A stretch of 64,000 nucleotides of DNA from assembly GCA_013076295.1 (NCBI GenBank), contig RQOL01000699.1:5456001-5520000 (forward strand). The letters are read 5' to 3'. Both the position numbers and the translations under genes were made by a program. Source of the stretch: Sanderia malayensis (taxonomy: Eukaryota > Cnidaria > Scyphozoa > Semaeostomeae > Pelagiidae). Under the pieces are notes generated by a model. The model worked only from the letters and a program-made list of their open reading frames with translations, was not told the DNA's origin and did not search any database. This document shows positions 1 through 11,494 of this stretch, piece by piece. Each line of letters opens with the position of its first letter. The stretch's first letter is position 1.

Positions 1-529
1 AGATAAAGTTCCTTAATATTTTTTGCATAACTCTTTATGCTCTTTCTAAATATGTATTCAGGTTTACAATATAAGATAGTTGATTTTTTTCTGACCGTGA
101 CCAATGGTGCAATACTTTGATGAGCGATGACGTGACCCCCGTCACTTTTTCGAAATGTCCCATCTCGGATTTCTGATCCTCTTTGTCTTGGCTTTCATGT
201 GAAACATTAAAATTGAAGGTTACCCTGTTTGTTAGTTTGTAGGGGATAATTCCCTGTCTACAATGTCGCTCAAAATCATAAACAAAACATTTGTTCCTTA
301 ACTTTCCATTATATGGTAAATGAGCATTTGTTAATGGCATATAAATTTTGGCAATTGTTTGAACTTGTCGTGTAATACATCATTCAAAGCATGTTCTTTC
401 AGTGTTTCAAACATGCCCTCAAGTTGCTTTACTTCAAATGTTATTTGTGAAATAAAGCAAATAAAATGTGATTAAGTCTTTTCTGTAAGAAAATATTCTA
501 TAATGGAAAGCGGGTAAAGCAACACTAAC

Positions 530-3500
530 TTTATCGCATCATCAACATGAATCTGCAAAACATCTCCATTCAGCAGGTTATCAGCTACCTTAATGCATGC
601 GGCAAGTTGCCCTAAGTTTGCTGATTTTTGAAAAAGTTGCAATGCCAACACCTAAAAAACAGGCATAAAATATAATTAATTCCATTCAAACAATAAAAAC
701 CAAAGGCAAAATGTGCCGCACATTATATTTTCTAGTTAATTGCAGTTGAGCAATCTTCAAGCTCACTGATTTAATTTTAAAACATTTGAGAATGAGATAA
801 GCTGAAAGAGCTCAAGCAACGAAATTCGACATATGCTATGTTTGATTTTGCTTGAAAGCCAACGCTATACTGACGAGTTTTGTGCAAGTTTAACGTGCAT
901 CTGAAAAATATAATTTACAGTCGAACTTCGCTATCTCGAAGTCCCATGGGAAATGAAAATTTGACTAAACTCACCCAAATGAAAAACAAAAGAGGTATGG
1001 GAATCTGTTCGAGATAGCGAGTTGTTTTAGATAACCGAGTTCGAGATAGCGAGGTTCGAATGTACTTAAGCTCAAGCTTCTGCCATTTAAGCCACTTAAG
1101 CTTCACAAATGGTGCTCCTGAATTCCTCCCAAAGACAATGCGCGTTTTCGTTGCATAATCACTTCAGCGTAATCGGCAGAAAAGATAGCAAATGTAAACT
1201 GTACCTTGTCTTGTACAAGTACACGAGGAACTCCTGTCTCATACTGTGTGGCCAAATTAAACGTGCTGTCTCTATCACCTAGTTCGGTAGCAATTTTCCA
1301 GAAATGAATGGCACCTGAAGCATTATTCCTTTTTATCAGTTCATAATAACCCAAGCTTCCGTATGCCATGGTAAAATTCTGCGCGTAAAATAAAATTTCA
1401 TTTTACGGATCATACAGTATTACAAATAATCTACAGTAGAATGATAAAAAACATAAAAGGATAATTGAAAGCAGTGCCAATATTGTTATTATTATGGTAT
1501 CAAGTAACAGTATCCATCATTTATGTGGAGAAAATTCAAGAATACATTTAACTTCCTTGTAGTAGCCGAGGAACGCATTGCAATATCACATGATTATTGA
1601 TGGTGCGCAATATTCCTGTACTGGCAAAGGGGTTAGGAAAATTTGGAACGTCTCGGAAACTTCCAGAGTATCAAATTGTAAATGGCAACAGTTATGCATA
1701 AGAAACATTGAACTTTATTGGTTTGACTAAATTCTGAAAGAGTTATTGATTGGCCTAATAAAAATAAAACACATGCTGCATAAGTATAAAAACCCGGTAG
1801 TGCAGTGTATAGGGAATCTGTGGAATAATACACGACAGGAAAAAACAACGTGTGTTTTCTTCGGAATCTCTGCAAACCAGCAAAAAGAGGTTGACAAACC
1901 CTCTACAATCTAAACCTAAATCCACAACTAAAGTAGCACAACTAAGCTGTATACCGTCCTTCAAGGGCGAGAAAATAAGAAACAAAACAAACCTTTCTGG
2001 CGGCAGCTTCGAATAGAGTCATCGCAAAAGTCTCATTTTTAGGGACTTCTACTCCCTTTGAAAGCAATGCAAAAGACATTACATATTTACTAGAATATAC
2101 ATTATAATAAATATCTTAGAGATAATGATTTTATGAAACTTGATGCTGATCAAAGATGTTCATGGGAATCAAAAATGAAAAAAACCAACCTTCAAATGCA
2201 AGACACCAAGATTGTACAATGCACTTGGCTCACCTTGAGCGGCTCCTTGCCTATAAAGTTCAATAGCTTCTTGCTTGTTAGCATTAACACCATGCTCTCC
2301 ATGAAAAACTATTTCAGCTAACTTTCGCTGAAAGAAAAATGAACGAAGCATCTTACAAACAAATGCACTCGAAACAACAGCAGTTGAAGCATGCACGCAC
2401 AGCCACTTAGATTTGGCAGCAATCATGCTTGTTGTAGTACCCAAAAAAGTAATAACAAATGTGTTAAAAAATAATGAAATTTTAATACCATTAGCATCAA
2501 CTATTACAATGATAGTGGTACCTTTGCATCTGCCGAACCAAATTTAGCCTCTTTTTTCAACCATTCAATAAGCCCCGATGATGGTCCTCTGCTATCTGAT
2601 ACTTTATCAATCTCATCAAGACGTATCAACTCTGATTGCGTCTGCAAAGCAATATTTCACGGTTAGACATGGCTCAACATCAGGGAAATAATTATTTACA
2701 GTTCTGCAATTCAGTATCACAATAGCTATTAGTTAATTTGTAGCTACAAATACGTCATTAGAAGAAACAAAACTGAATTACGCTTATTGAGTGATCCTCT
2801 CCTTCTATCACTTTTCTCGCTGCTATAGCAGCCGCTCTAAAGTAGCCTGCAGATTCACAGAAAATATCAGCAAAAAGAATTAAAATATATCATCGCCAGT
2901 TTGCTAACCGATTGGATTTCAATAAATATAACAACCTGCAGCAAGATGGCCCGATCTTCCCATTCCAAGACCTAATTGATGTTTATAGCCAATAGATAGT
3001 TGAGCAAGTGGATCACCATAAACTGCAGCGTATAGTTGTTGCTGAATTGCCTAAAATGCATAAAAAATGAATACAAATTCGTTTTTTATTGAAATATTCA
3101 TACATGCTAATATGAGGGTCAAGAAGCGCTGTATTTCTTAGTAGAGATCCGGAGAGATGGCCAAACGAAAAGAGTAATTCAAGCGAAAATTGTTGTACCC
3201 TTCATTAAAAAAGCTGTATTCTGTCTACTTTCGTTAACAATTATTAAAAAAGCACTCACCTTTAAAGGGAACATTGGTATACCAATACCATGATAATAAT
3301 GAACTGATGAAATATAAAAAGAATCTATATTTCCAAGACAACCAGACATTTCGAGATACATCTGTTTCTTAGTAGTAGAGACAGACGATATCTACAAGAA
3401 ATAATAACAGAATGTCTTAATTTTCGGAGAAAGCTCAGAAATGAGAGATATGAGAGTAAACTATCTCTGAACAAAATTCAACTAAGACCGGACAACCCTA

Positions 3501-6500
3501 ACAACTTCCTTAAACTGTACAGCATTGACTTAAATCATCTATATTTTTATGTAACTTTTTAAAACTCGAGGTGTTTTATTACTGAAAAGGTAATGATTTA
3601 CAAAATAGAAAAAATACCGCCAATTGATACAATTTCCATTTGACAGATGTTGAATTATATAACAGTGAACAATTCTGACTTTCCACTAAATCCTTTAACA
3701 TTTGAAAATTCTTATTTACAACTCCCGCTCTTCTACTTTCATGGTTCAAAGTACATATTTTCTGACGCGGTAATCCAAGCGTAGACAGAGAAGAGTCTTT
3801 ATTGCACTGGCAAGTGGCAGTACTTTTTGAAATTTCATGCAGACTTTTATTATATAACCTTTTCCATGCCGTACACGTCTTGTGTTGAGCAATAAACGCT
3901 AAAATTAACATTCCATATCAATTCATAACCAATGAGCTTCAAATTTGCAAGCATAATTCGAACCTTACAAATTCTACGAGAGCCGTAAGGTTCAATTTTT
4001 GTCAGAATGATATAGGTCTAAACAGAGCCCTTTTGGTCAATTCCCTATTGCGTTGCTAATCACCACTCTTGTATGATCCGCATTAACTAGCAACGTATTA
4101 TATTATAATAATAAAAACTATAACTGGAGTAAATATAACTCAAAAAGTACTACCTTTTGCAATTGAATTTTCTGTGCATGTATAAAGGTTCTGCTGAAAC
4201 AGATAGACAAAAACATTAAATACAATTCTATATAGATGTCACACCACAGTCTTGAAAAAATCCTTGTTTATTATATTCTCAATATCTTCTCCTATCTTAA
4301 AAATTGCAAAACTATTAGGGCTATCATAATGGAAATAAAAAATGAAATGCACCAAAAACTGCAATGCCTAAGGATTATGGTCATATTATTGATACCTGAA
4401 GTGGTACGAGGCATTGAGTTCGATACAATGTTATGCAACAAATGAGCCCTTGAAAACCATCAAGACCAGGATAACCACCAATACTCCAAAATCCAGACTC
4501 ACTCTCATAATAAACAGTCTTGAAGCTGTATCACAAAAAAAATCAAACTAAACTCTTTAACCTAAGATGTGTTTGGTATTATGAACCTAAATCAGTTTGC
4601 AAAGATATTTAAAATATCCTTGCATTGTATTGCATCATAAAATACAATATATACAAATACAAATGTGAATTTATATATACATACTGCACTAAAGCATATG
4701 AGCCATTGGCATATGGTAGTTTATATTATTATTTTGCTGCTTAATTTTGAAAAACGTACGTATGCTGCATGTATTGCTGATTGCCTCCTTGATTGCCATT
4801 TGCAATTTTTAGATGTGCCTGCATAGAAAAAATAAACTTTTAACAAAGGTTCCCAGGAAAAAATTATGTAAACAACATACATATTGCTCTGCGTGTGTTT
4901 CAACCCATTAAAAAGAATGTTCAGCGTAACGAATATATAACAAAAGCTGGTTGAGTATAAATGATCAGACCTGATTTCCATCAACTGTAAAGGTGAAGTT
5001 GATCCATTGTCTTAATGGAACTGGTTCTTTTGTTAAGAATGCTTCGCCAGATCCATCTTTATCATGTAACTGGAAATGCAAATGCCCTACAATAAATATT
5101 GTTGAAAAAGTAAAAAGAAGAATATAAAAGACATCAATGTACATATAAATACACCTTGAATAAAACCTATGGTCCACCTTAATCATGCAAAGTTCAGAAC
5201 ACAAAGTAAACTACCAAGAAATATGTAGAATAAGTAAGTAGCTGAATGAGCAACTAAATATCATTCAAAAATCACAATATGTTGAAAGTTATTATATGAA
5301 AAAAGAACAATTTATCTTGCATAAACGATCTGTTTCTTCCTTGAAAGTGACCAAATAACTCAGAGCATGAATAGTAACATAGTATTTACATCTTCCACAA
5401 GACATGAAATAGCTACAAACCTTTTCTATTGAGAAGAATTGTGGGAGATAGAAATTTATCAGGCAATCGATGTGATATCACATTGCAAACATCATTTTTG
5501 CATGGTTCCAATAGATAGAGTTTTGAAGTTATAGTAAAACTAAAATTAAATAATACAGGTTAATAAACTAACTGATTATCCAAGAAATGGAGGTAGGAGA
5601 TTACAACCATCTTGGTGAAGAAAAATACTAATCTCTATGTAATTTTGAAAAATGAGAGATTAGTTAAAAAGATGGAATGATCATGGAGCTTACTTGCATA
5701 TGAAAAATAGGCAGTATACACTGGCTGTGGGCTCAACAACCATGGCCCTGGAGCTGAGAGTTTAAAAATAAAACCAAGTTACTATGCACATATTCATACC
5801 AGGTTCTCTTTGCGATTTGCTTTTGTACCCACAAAGGAACATGTTCAGGCAATGACAATGTATGAAGTTTCCTGAAAAATTAAGAAAACTACACGAATAG
5901 CAATGGCAATTATCCACAACACAAAAAACTAAGTAATTATCTAAGTGCTGCATCAAGGCAGTGTTTTTAAATAAACCTTAACCCTTAACAAAGCATTTGC
6001 ACCAAAAAATGTCGGCACAAATCAAAAGCCTTGCAAAAATCTTTATTGCCAAATGAATGGCAATAAATATCTTGAAAATTGAACATGTTTCAACTTCAAT
6101 TGCTTACTGTATAAAACCCATTTCAGCATTTCCAGAAGAAACCACTGGATACAGTAGAAGATTTTTAACATCTAAAAATAGAAAAAGGGAGCTATTTACA
6201 AAATCTCAGCATAAGTAGGTGTGTTAATGAATTTTTAAAGTGAAACGTCTATGATTTGACTTAAATACAAAATGCATTGTGATAGAAATTATTGTGGATG
6301 GCAAATAGCATCAATATGTAAAAAGTCTTTATCGAGAACAATCAACTTTATCAAGATTTATCAAGAATTGTGCCCTATATTTTAAAAGATATTGGGTGGG
6401 GGACATGACACCCCCATCCCCAAAGTTGCAATGGCCCTTAATACAAGTAATATATGTGTATCTATCAATCTACATTTAATGTTCATTAACCTAAAAAGGT

Positions 6501-7571
6501 ATTGCGTACAGGGCACAAATAACAGCACAACAAATTATCTCTGAACAAAACTGCTATTAGATCTCTAAGAAAGTAGTGTGTGGCTCATCAAAGAGTTAAG
6601 AAAGTTTAGTACTGGGCTTATAAACCTAAAAAATTTAAATGTTTAGTTTAGCTTCTGATTGCCATACAAGCACAAAATACTTGACATTATGACTATAATA
6701 TAGTATTTTTCAATGGTCAATTTAAAAAAATTTTAAACTGACTTTATAATTCTTTATATGACTGATCACACTTTATACATAGGCAATAAAAGTAGCCCTT
6801 GCTACTTCTATTGACTGCTTTAAATCAACCTGCAATGCGGACTGAAATATGATAACATAGTTGTTGTTACAGAATTTACCATTGATCATTTGGCACACTT
6901 GGTGATATTGGATATAAAGTTGTTTCTTTAACCACAGTTCCCATCCAACAGTGTAACTTGGCTTCTCTTTTCTTGCAGATGGATGCAATAGAGGCAACTG
7001 TAATTCAACTGTTTCATTTTGGTTACAACCATGTATGTAAATTTCTTGAGTCAGACAGGCACATATAACAACTTTGGTGGCAAAGAAATCAGTTGGGTTA
7101 TCTAGTTTTCTAGAGTCAAAGTAAACTAAACGTTGAGAAACTTTAGCATTGAATATAGCTTCACTTTGTGCAAGTGGTCCGTGCAACATCCTTTTTAAAA
7201 GGAGCTTGTGCTCGTTATAATATTGGATGTAAATAAATGCCATTAAATGACCAGCTTTCTTGCAATCTGAGATACACCTCACTGAAAATTGTACAACATC
7301 AGAATGAAGATAGTTTATACTTTCCATCTTATTTAAAATCTCTATCTGCTGTTGTGTACTGAATTTCAGAGTAAGCAGCAAAATGACTGGTAGCAACCAC
7401 ATCGCATAGACTTTGTCCACAGCTGCATTGGTCAGCATAATCAACTTGATAACAAACTGTAATGCTTCTTGGTAGACTTCTTTCCTGATCAGATTTGCCA
7501 AATAGACATATTTCAGAACAGCTATGAGACAGTGGTGTTTTGATATATAATAATCTATCCACGTACTCTTA
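530..7571 (-). CDS. SEL1L3-like gene, 18 exons, partial
   Basis: Eighteen exons can be placed on the minus strand with GT-AG borders and matching phases: about 7571-6880, 6171-6108, 5871-5800, 5753-5694, 5539-5421, 5086-4971, 4818-4760, 4525-4396, 4193-4154 (a 40-nt micro-exon), 3898-3618, 3391-3260, 3050-2936, 2846-2782, 2641-2522, 2327-2190, 2055-1993, 1378-1205 and 651-530. The middle exons encode a concanavalin/laminin-G-like domain (PLRQWINFTFTVDGNQ, SGFWSIGGYPGLDGFQG). From 3391 leftward come Sel1-type helical repeats (LAQLSIGYKHQLG, SALYNLGVLHLKGVEVPKN, GDRDSTFNLATQYETG). Domain order, the YKH motif and the conserved LGVLHL segment match the SEL1L3 family, secretory-pathway or membrane proteins of poorly defined function. 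The last visible exon ends in phase 2 and no compatible terminal exon was found, so the gene continues beyond position 1. The start codon and signal peptide are unresolved. Symbol withheld because orthology was not tested. Confidence 0.82.
918..1062. mobile_element. MITE with 23-bp TIRs in a SEL1L3-like intron
   Basis: Terminal inverted repeats CAGTCGAACTTCGCTATCTC and CATTCGAACCTCGCTATCTC (read inward) each continue with GAA and bound a 145-bp element. It is flanked by TA dinucleotides at 916-917 and 1063-1064, the target duplication expected of Tc1/mariner/pogo elements. It lies in the intron between the exons at 1378-1205 and 651-530. No coding capacity. Confidence 0.8.
6880..7571 (-). CDS. 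5'-most recognised exon of the SEL1L3-like gene
   Basis: This long exon encodes about 230 residues of the N-terminal ectodomain. It is open through the proposed acceptor (TTCGCAG, just right of 7571) and ends in a G|GTAAAT donor at 6879. That donor gives the phase needed by the next exon at 6171-6108 and joins to read ...CQMIND-VKNLL. A run-on past the donor reads about 35 further residues to a stop at 6773, but its end phase does not fit the next exon. No credible in-frame ATG lies at the exon start, so a further 5' exon with the signal peptide is expected upstream. An open frame at 7555-7791 is a weak candidate for it. Confidence 0.6.
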
Positions 7572-8065
7572 ACTGCGAATTGAAAATGTTTTGAGTTCGA
7601 AATTTCACTCGACGTGGCATTGTTTCATTCTGAATGTGAGCTGTATTGCACCACCAACCCACAACCCACAACATCTTGAAACAGGTGTGAGCGGGCCAAG
7701 GCGACATATTTCTCAACGACCTTTCGTTGTCATGCGCATGTCCGCCAACCAGCAGAAACTCAACTTGCAACCAACTTGTATACACTCCCATCTACATTAA
7801 ACACAAAATATATACGTGAATCGTCTTGTATCATGCATAAAAGAGGATATAGAAGACTGCCTCTTAACAACAGAGATGCAAGTCTCTGAAAGTCGAAAAG
7901 AGACTCCTATATATTTTTATTATTCTTTTCGGTACGAATATAATCCAGCCGGATTCGAATGTTTTGTATTCTATATGAAACAATTTCTGTGTTGATTTCT
8001 GAGTTATTGTTTCAGAGAAATGAGTGCTGTTACCTAATCAAGTTGGTGAGTTTTCATTTGGCGAT
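7572..8065. other. Upstream of the SEL1L3-like gene, no firm gene
   Basis: This is the presumed promoter and 5' region of the minus-strand gene. Opposing short open frames at 7555-7791 (minus) and 7591-7800 (plus) overlap each other and show no recognisable domain. No TATA box or other promoter element could be assigned. Confidence 0.3.
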
Positions 8066-8067
8066 TA

Positions 8068-8392
8068 CCGTATTTCCTCGATTAAACGCCCCCCCCCCTC
8101 GATTAAAAGCCCCGCTCGAATAAACGCCCCCTTATACTGCCAGCTTTTGCAATAAACGCCCCCCTCGATTAAACGCCCCCTCTTTGTGCAAAACCATGGC
8201 GACTTTCATTTTCTACGTGGTTGCTCGATAAAGCAAGGCTCAACTAAACCATTTTCTTTTTTTCTGGACCCAATGACAGAGCCTGTGATCTTGTACTTTC
8301 TAATAAACCCCCCCTCGAATAATGGCCCCCCTCGATTAGGCGCCCCCTGAAAAAGTGCCGAGATTAATAAACGTTTAATCGAGGAAATACGG
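8068..8392. mobile_element. TA-flanked MITE, GC-skewed, with repeated CGCCCC boxes
   Basis: Ends CCGTATTTCCTCGATTAAAC and CCGTATTTCCTCGATTAAAC (inward, identical) form a perfect TIR; TA duplications sit at 8066-8067 and 8393-8394. The body holds several degenerate copies of a 'CTCGATTAAACGCCCCC' box, so the element is partly built from its own terminal repeat. Non-coding; Tc1/mariner-type mobilisation is inferred from the TA target. Confidence 0.85.
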
Positions 8393-8439
8393 TACGTGCG
8401 CAAGTCAATCAGTACAGACGTGTTTCTGATAGGCGGAAC

Positions 8440-8922
8440 GATCAAAGGCTTTAAGAGTTATGTATATATAGCCCTGGTACCCGTCGATGCCGGGTTGAGA
8501 TTTCGGTGAATGTTCTGCGAATGTTCGGCGAATGGCGAACTGTGTACTTTGATTGAATATGTCAGATTTTAATTAACTTTTTTGAACTGTGTACTTCGAA
8601 TTGAATCAAGAAACATGTACCCCATAACCACACAGATACAGACTGTTGATTTATTTGACGTCACAATGGATCTGAGAAATCGAAAATTCCGTCACACTTT
8701 ATTTCAACTACCCGTTACTTTTCTGGTTTTACCCTTTTAATTCTAAACGTTTTGTAAAACATTTTTCGCTGAGGACACTCCCAGATAAATTCCGGTTACA
8801 TAGATACCTTTCATTTTGCGATCTGTGGAGTGGTTCTTGAGTTATAAGCGGACATAGCCACAAACATACATACATACATACATACAAACAGTTCTGTTTT
8901 ATATATATAGATTTGTTCCAAA
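8440..8922 (+). repeat. Probable retroelement tail with (CATA)n microsatellite
   Basis: A non-coding stretch ends in about five CATA units (roughly 8866-8886) followed by CAGTTCTGTTTTATATATATAG. That layout is typical of the 3' tail of a short retroposed or Helitron-like repeat. There is no tRNA-like A/B box that I could identify, so the class is open. Confidence 0.35.
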
Positions 8923-8979
8923 TTGTACTCTTCTGATATCTTTTATTTTTTATTATTTCTATTTACCACGGATAACATT

Positions 8980-10479
8980 ATTTATATGGAAATGGCTTCA
9001 CCTGATTTGCAAGAAATTATAAAATCCTCTGTGAACGAACTCGAAGCTCGCTTGAATACCTCATTCCAGAAGCCTCTTGATTCTGCAACATCCGATGTTA
9101 ATAATTCAATTAAAGAAGAATTTGAAGGAATGCTTTCTTCAGGCTCATCTTCCTTTAATGTAAGACTTGGCGAAATAAAAAAATCAGAGTTTTCTTTCTG
9201 CCCAATACGAAACCTTCCGAAAACAGGTTGGTACCTTTTTAAGAGAGAACACTCAGATCAAAAAGGAAAACGAAAAACTGCTGGCGTGTATCCGCAGCCT
9301 TGAAAAAACAAGATGCCATAAGAAAGAAATCTATAGACGATCTTGATCAGTATGGAAGGCGTTCAATGCAGTGGCGTAGATAGAAATATTTAGCGGGGGG
9401 GGGGCAAAGACCAATAGTTTCCGACAAAAAGGTGTGTATTTTGGGTGTGTCCACGAGGGCACGCCCAAAAGTAGGAAATTATTCAATAAGACGTTTCTGA
9501 ATATACACAGAGTTTAAACATGAAAGATGACAGTTAGTTGAGAAAAGTACGAATCGGGAAATGAAATGTTTTGGTGATTATCATTTTGAAAAGGTTACAA
9601 CAGAACAAAAACCAAAATAGAACATCGAAAACAAATTAATGAATAGTTTAATTGACAAATTTTCTTGTTTTTGCTTCAAGAAAGGGTTCTTGCATCTTTC
9701 TTAATGGCAAGTTTGCCGCTGTTTCGCCATTGATGTAGATCTACGCCAAGTTTGAAAGACGCTCTTCATTCATGGTACTTCGGTTCGGAGATACGTCTTG
9801 ACTCTCTTTAGGCAGCTGAAAGCTCGTTCGTCGTGAGCTGACGATACTGGAAGAGTCAAGGCTATTTGTAGCAATTTGAAAATGTTTTCAAACTCTCCTT
9901 TAAGATCATTTTCGAAAAATTTCCGACAAAATCTTCAATTTTCCGACAACATGGCTCGGAAGCTCTGGTGGGGGGCGGTCGCCCCCCATGCCCCCCTGTA
10001 TCTACGCCACTGTGGCCGAAATAAGTGGTATTCCACGACTTCACAAAGAAAACTGTGAATCAATAGTTCTAAACGTTGCCGCGAAGCTCGACTTTAACAT
10101 GAAGCCGGAAGACATCGAGGCATGTCCCAGGATTTCTCCGAAGCCTGACGCTCCTATAATCGTGAAGTATGCCTCAAGAAAAACATCAACTGGTATGCTC
10201 TCCAAACAGAGTAAAGCTGGTTGCCGGAAAATGAGTACCTCAGATCTTGGATTTTACCCTTCTTCGCCATCCGTACCAACAGCAGATAAAATCTTTATAA
10301 ATGAAAGCTTAACGTCCCGAAACAATAATCTACTGCGTCTTGCTAAAATTAAAAAGCAGAAGTGCAACTTCAAGTTTGTTTGGTCACGAAATGGCACCAT
10401 TTTTATGAGAAAGAATGAAAGCTCTCCAATTACCAAAATACAACATCTGGATGATTTGAACAAACCTGAACTTAACTAA
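8980..10479 (+). pseudogene. LINE ORF1 (CR1/L2-like), split by a hAT insertion
   Basis: The 5' half starts at an ATG at 8986 (MEMASPDLQEII...) and is a coiled-coil-like, charged segment that shifts frame near 9190. The 3' half resumes after the insertion at about 10013 with EISGIPRLHKENCESIV and ends at a TAA at 10479. It includes the LINE ORF1 features PEDIEACPRISPK, IIVKY, KIFINESLTSRN and FVWSRNGTIFMRK, an RRM-like/C-terminal RNA-binding region. The protein would bind element RNA as a nucleic-acid chaperone. It is broken by frameshift and by the 644-bp insertion. The ORF2 start follows at 10607 in the correct order. Confidence 0.75.
9369..10012 (-). mobile_element. hAT-type element inserted in LINE ORF1
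   Basis: Perfect 14-bp terminal inverted repeats CAGTGGCGTAGATA / TATCTACGCCACTG bound the element. On the minus strand (about 9880-9700) a remnant reads LLQIALTLPVSSAHDERAFS followed by CLKRVKTYLRTEVP and a stop. This is the C-terminal hAT dimerisation region (consensus LPVSSxxxERxFSxLKxIKTxLR). The element is therefore an internally deleted hAT copy. The usual 8-bp target duplication is not visible; only TG is shared by the flanks. Confidence 0.75.
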
Positions 10480-10606
10480 GTTGAGTACTTATTTTACTAT
10501 AACATATTTTTTTACCACATCGTTTTCTACGTTTCTCACCCGCACCCCTATCTTTTACCTGTAATCATGATTGTTGCTAAGTTTTTCACTAACCCCTCCC
10601 CTCCCC

Positions 10607-11002
10607 ATGGCTGGAGAAATCTGTCCGGATTGCAAGAAGACCGTGTATGATAACCAAAACTCGAATTGTTGTGATCACTGTTACTCATGGTTTCATCTCA
10701 AATGCTGAAAACTAAACTTAAATGAATTTATTACACTAGCAAATGATGACAAGAGTGTTTGGTTCTGCCCCCATTGTTCTAAAGATATTTTTCCTTCCCA
10801 TAATTTATCAAATGAAAAATTGAAAAAGGTATTTTACACAACTAAGGAAAGACCCTCAGCGCGATTTGATAGCATTACCTCGAAATACAACAAATCTTGT
10901 TCGGCATGCAACAAGAAAACCCGCGTTGCGACAAGTGCAATACCCTGTGGAATTTGCAAACATCTTATCCACAAAAAATGGATCGAGTCTAATAGATCAC
11001 AC
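10607..11002 (+). pseudogene. LINE ORF2 N-terminus with tandem PHD-like fingers
   Basis: From the ATG at 10607 the frame reads MAGEICPDCKKTVYD, then CCDHCYSWFHLKC, a TGA stop, and WFCPHCSKDIF: a PHD-finger cysteine/histidine pattern. A second finger-like segment (SCSACNKK...IPCGICKHLIHKK) follows at about 10890-10980. PHD-type fingers ahead of the endonuclease are known in some animal CR1-like LINEs. The reading runs straight into a minisatellite at about 10998, so endonuclease and reverse transcriptase are absent here. A related 3' LINE half lies at 40.8-43.8 kb on the opposite strand. Confidence 0.65.
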
Positions 11003-11245
11003 GAGTCAAAACACGAGTGACCACGAGTGGACACGAGTGAAAACGAATGAACACGAATGAACACGAATGAACACGAGCCATTAGGCAGGGAACGCGAATG
11101 ATCACGAGCCATCCGGTTGAGAACACGAGTGAACACGAGCCATTAGATGGGGAACACGAGTGAACACGAGTCCTTAGATGAGGAACACGATACATTAGAT
11201 GGGGAAGACGAGTGAACAGGAGTCATTAGAGGGGGAACACACGCA
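10998..11245 (+). repeat. Degenerate minisatellite, about 31-bp unit
   Basis: Imperfect tandem units built around GAACACGAGTGAACACGAGC plus CATTAGATGGG repeat about seven times. The inner CACGAGTGAA box also repeats. Open frames over this stretch on both strands (HEWTRVKTNEHE on plus; RVHSCS on minus) are by-products of the repeat. Confidence 0.8.
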
Positions 11246-11494
11246 AATAGGGGTACAAACAAAATGGACAAAAACTGAATGCCATTCAAAGTAAGTAGCG
11301 GTAACAAAAGATTGATTACATTTACTAAACACCTCAATAACAACTCAACCAAATATATAAACAACATAAAGCATGCAAAAATGCGAAAGAGCCAAAATAT
11401 AAAAATACGAAAAATTCAAATAATGTGCAAAAAAGTGTCAAATAACCAAAATATAAACACAAACAATACGAATAATGTTTCAGAAAATGTCAAC
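11246..11494 (+). other. A/T-rich spacer
   Basis: A short Asn/Lys-rich frame (11279-11596) reflects A-rich composition and overlaps the end of the MULE-derived gene. No homology recognised. Confidence 0.5.

Noticed and set aside
35..340. 101-codon minus-strand frame
   Set aside because: No domain, no splice-site support, and its phase does not connect to the SEL1L3-like exon at 651-530.
331..431. Candidate terminal exon of the SEL1L3-like gene (KQLEGMFETLKEHAL..., TAA)
   Set aside because: Open and plausible in sequence but it needs a phase that the upstream exon (ending in phase 2) does not supply.
1993..2089. Longer version of a SEL1L3-like exon beginning at 2089
   Set aside because: Phase conflict with the upstream exon; the acceptor giving 1993-2055 keeps phase 0 and produces a canonical Sel1 repeat.
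10834..11195. Minus-strand Ser/Arg/Val-rich frames
   Set aside because: By-products of the 31-bp minisatellite.
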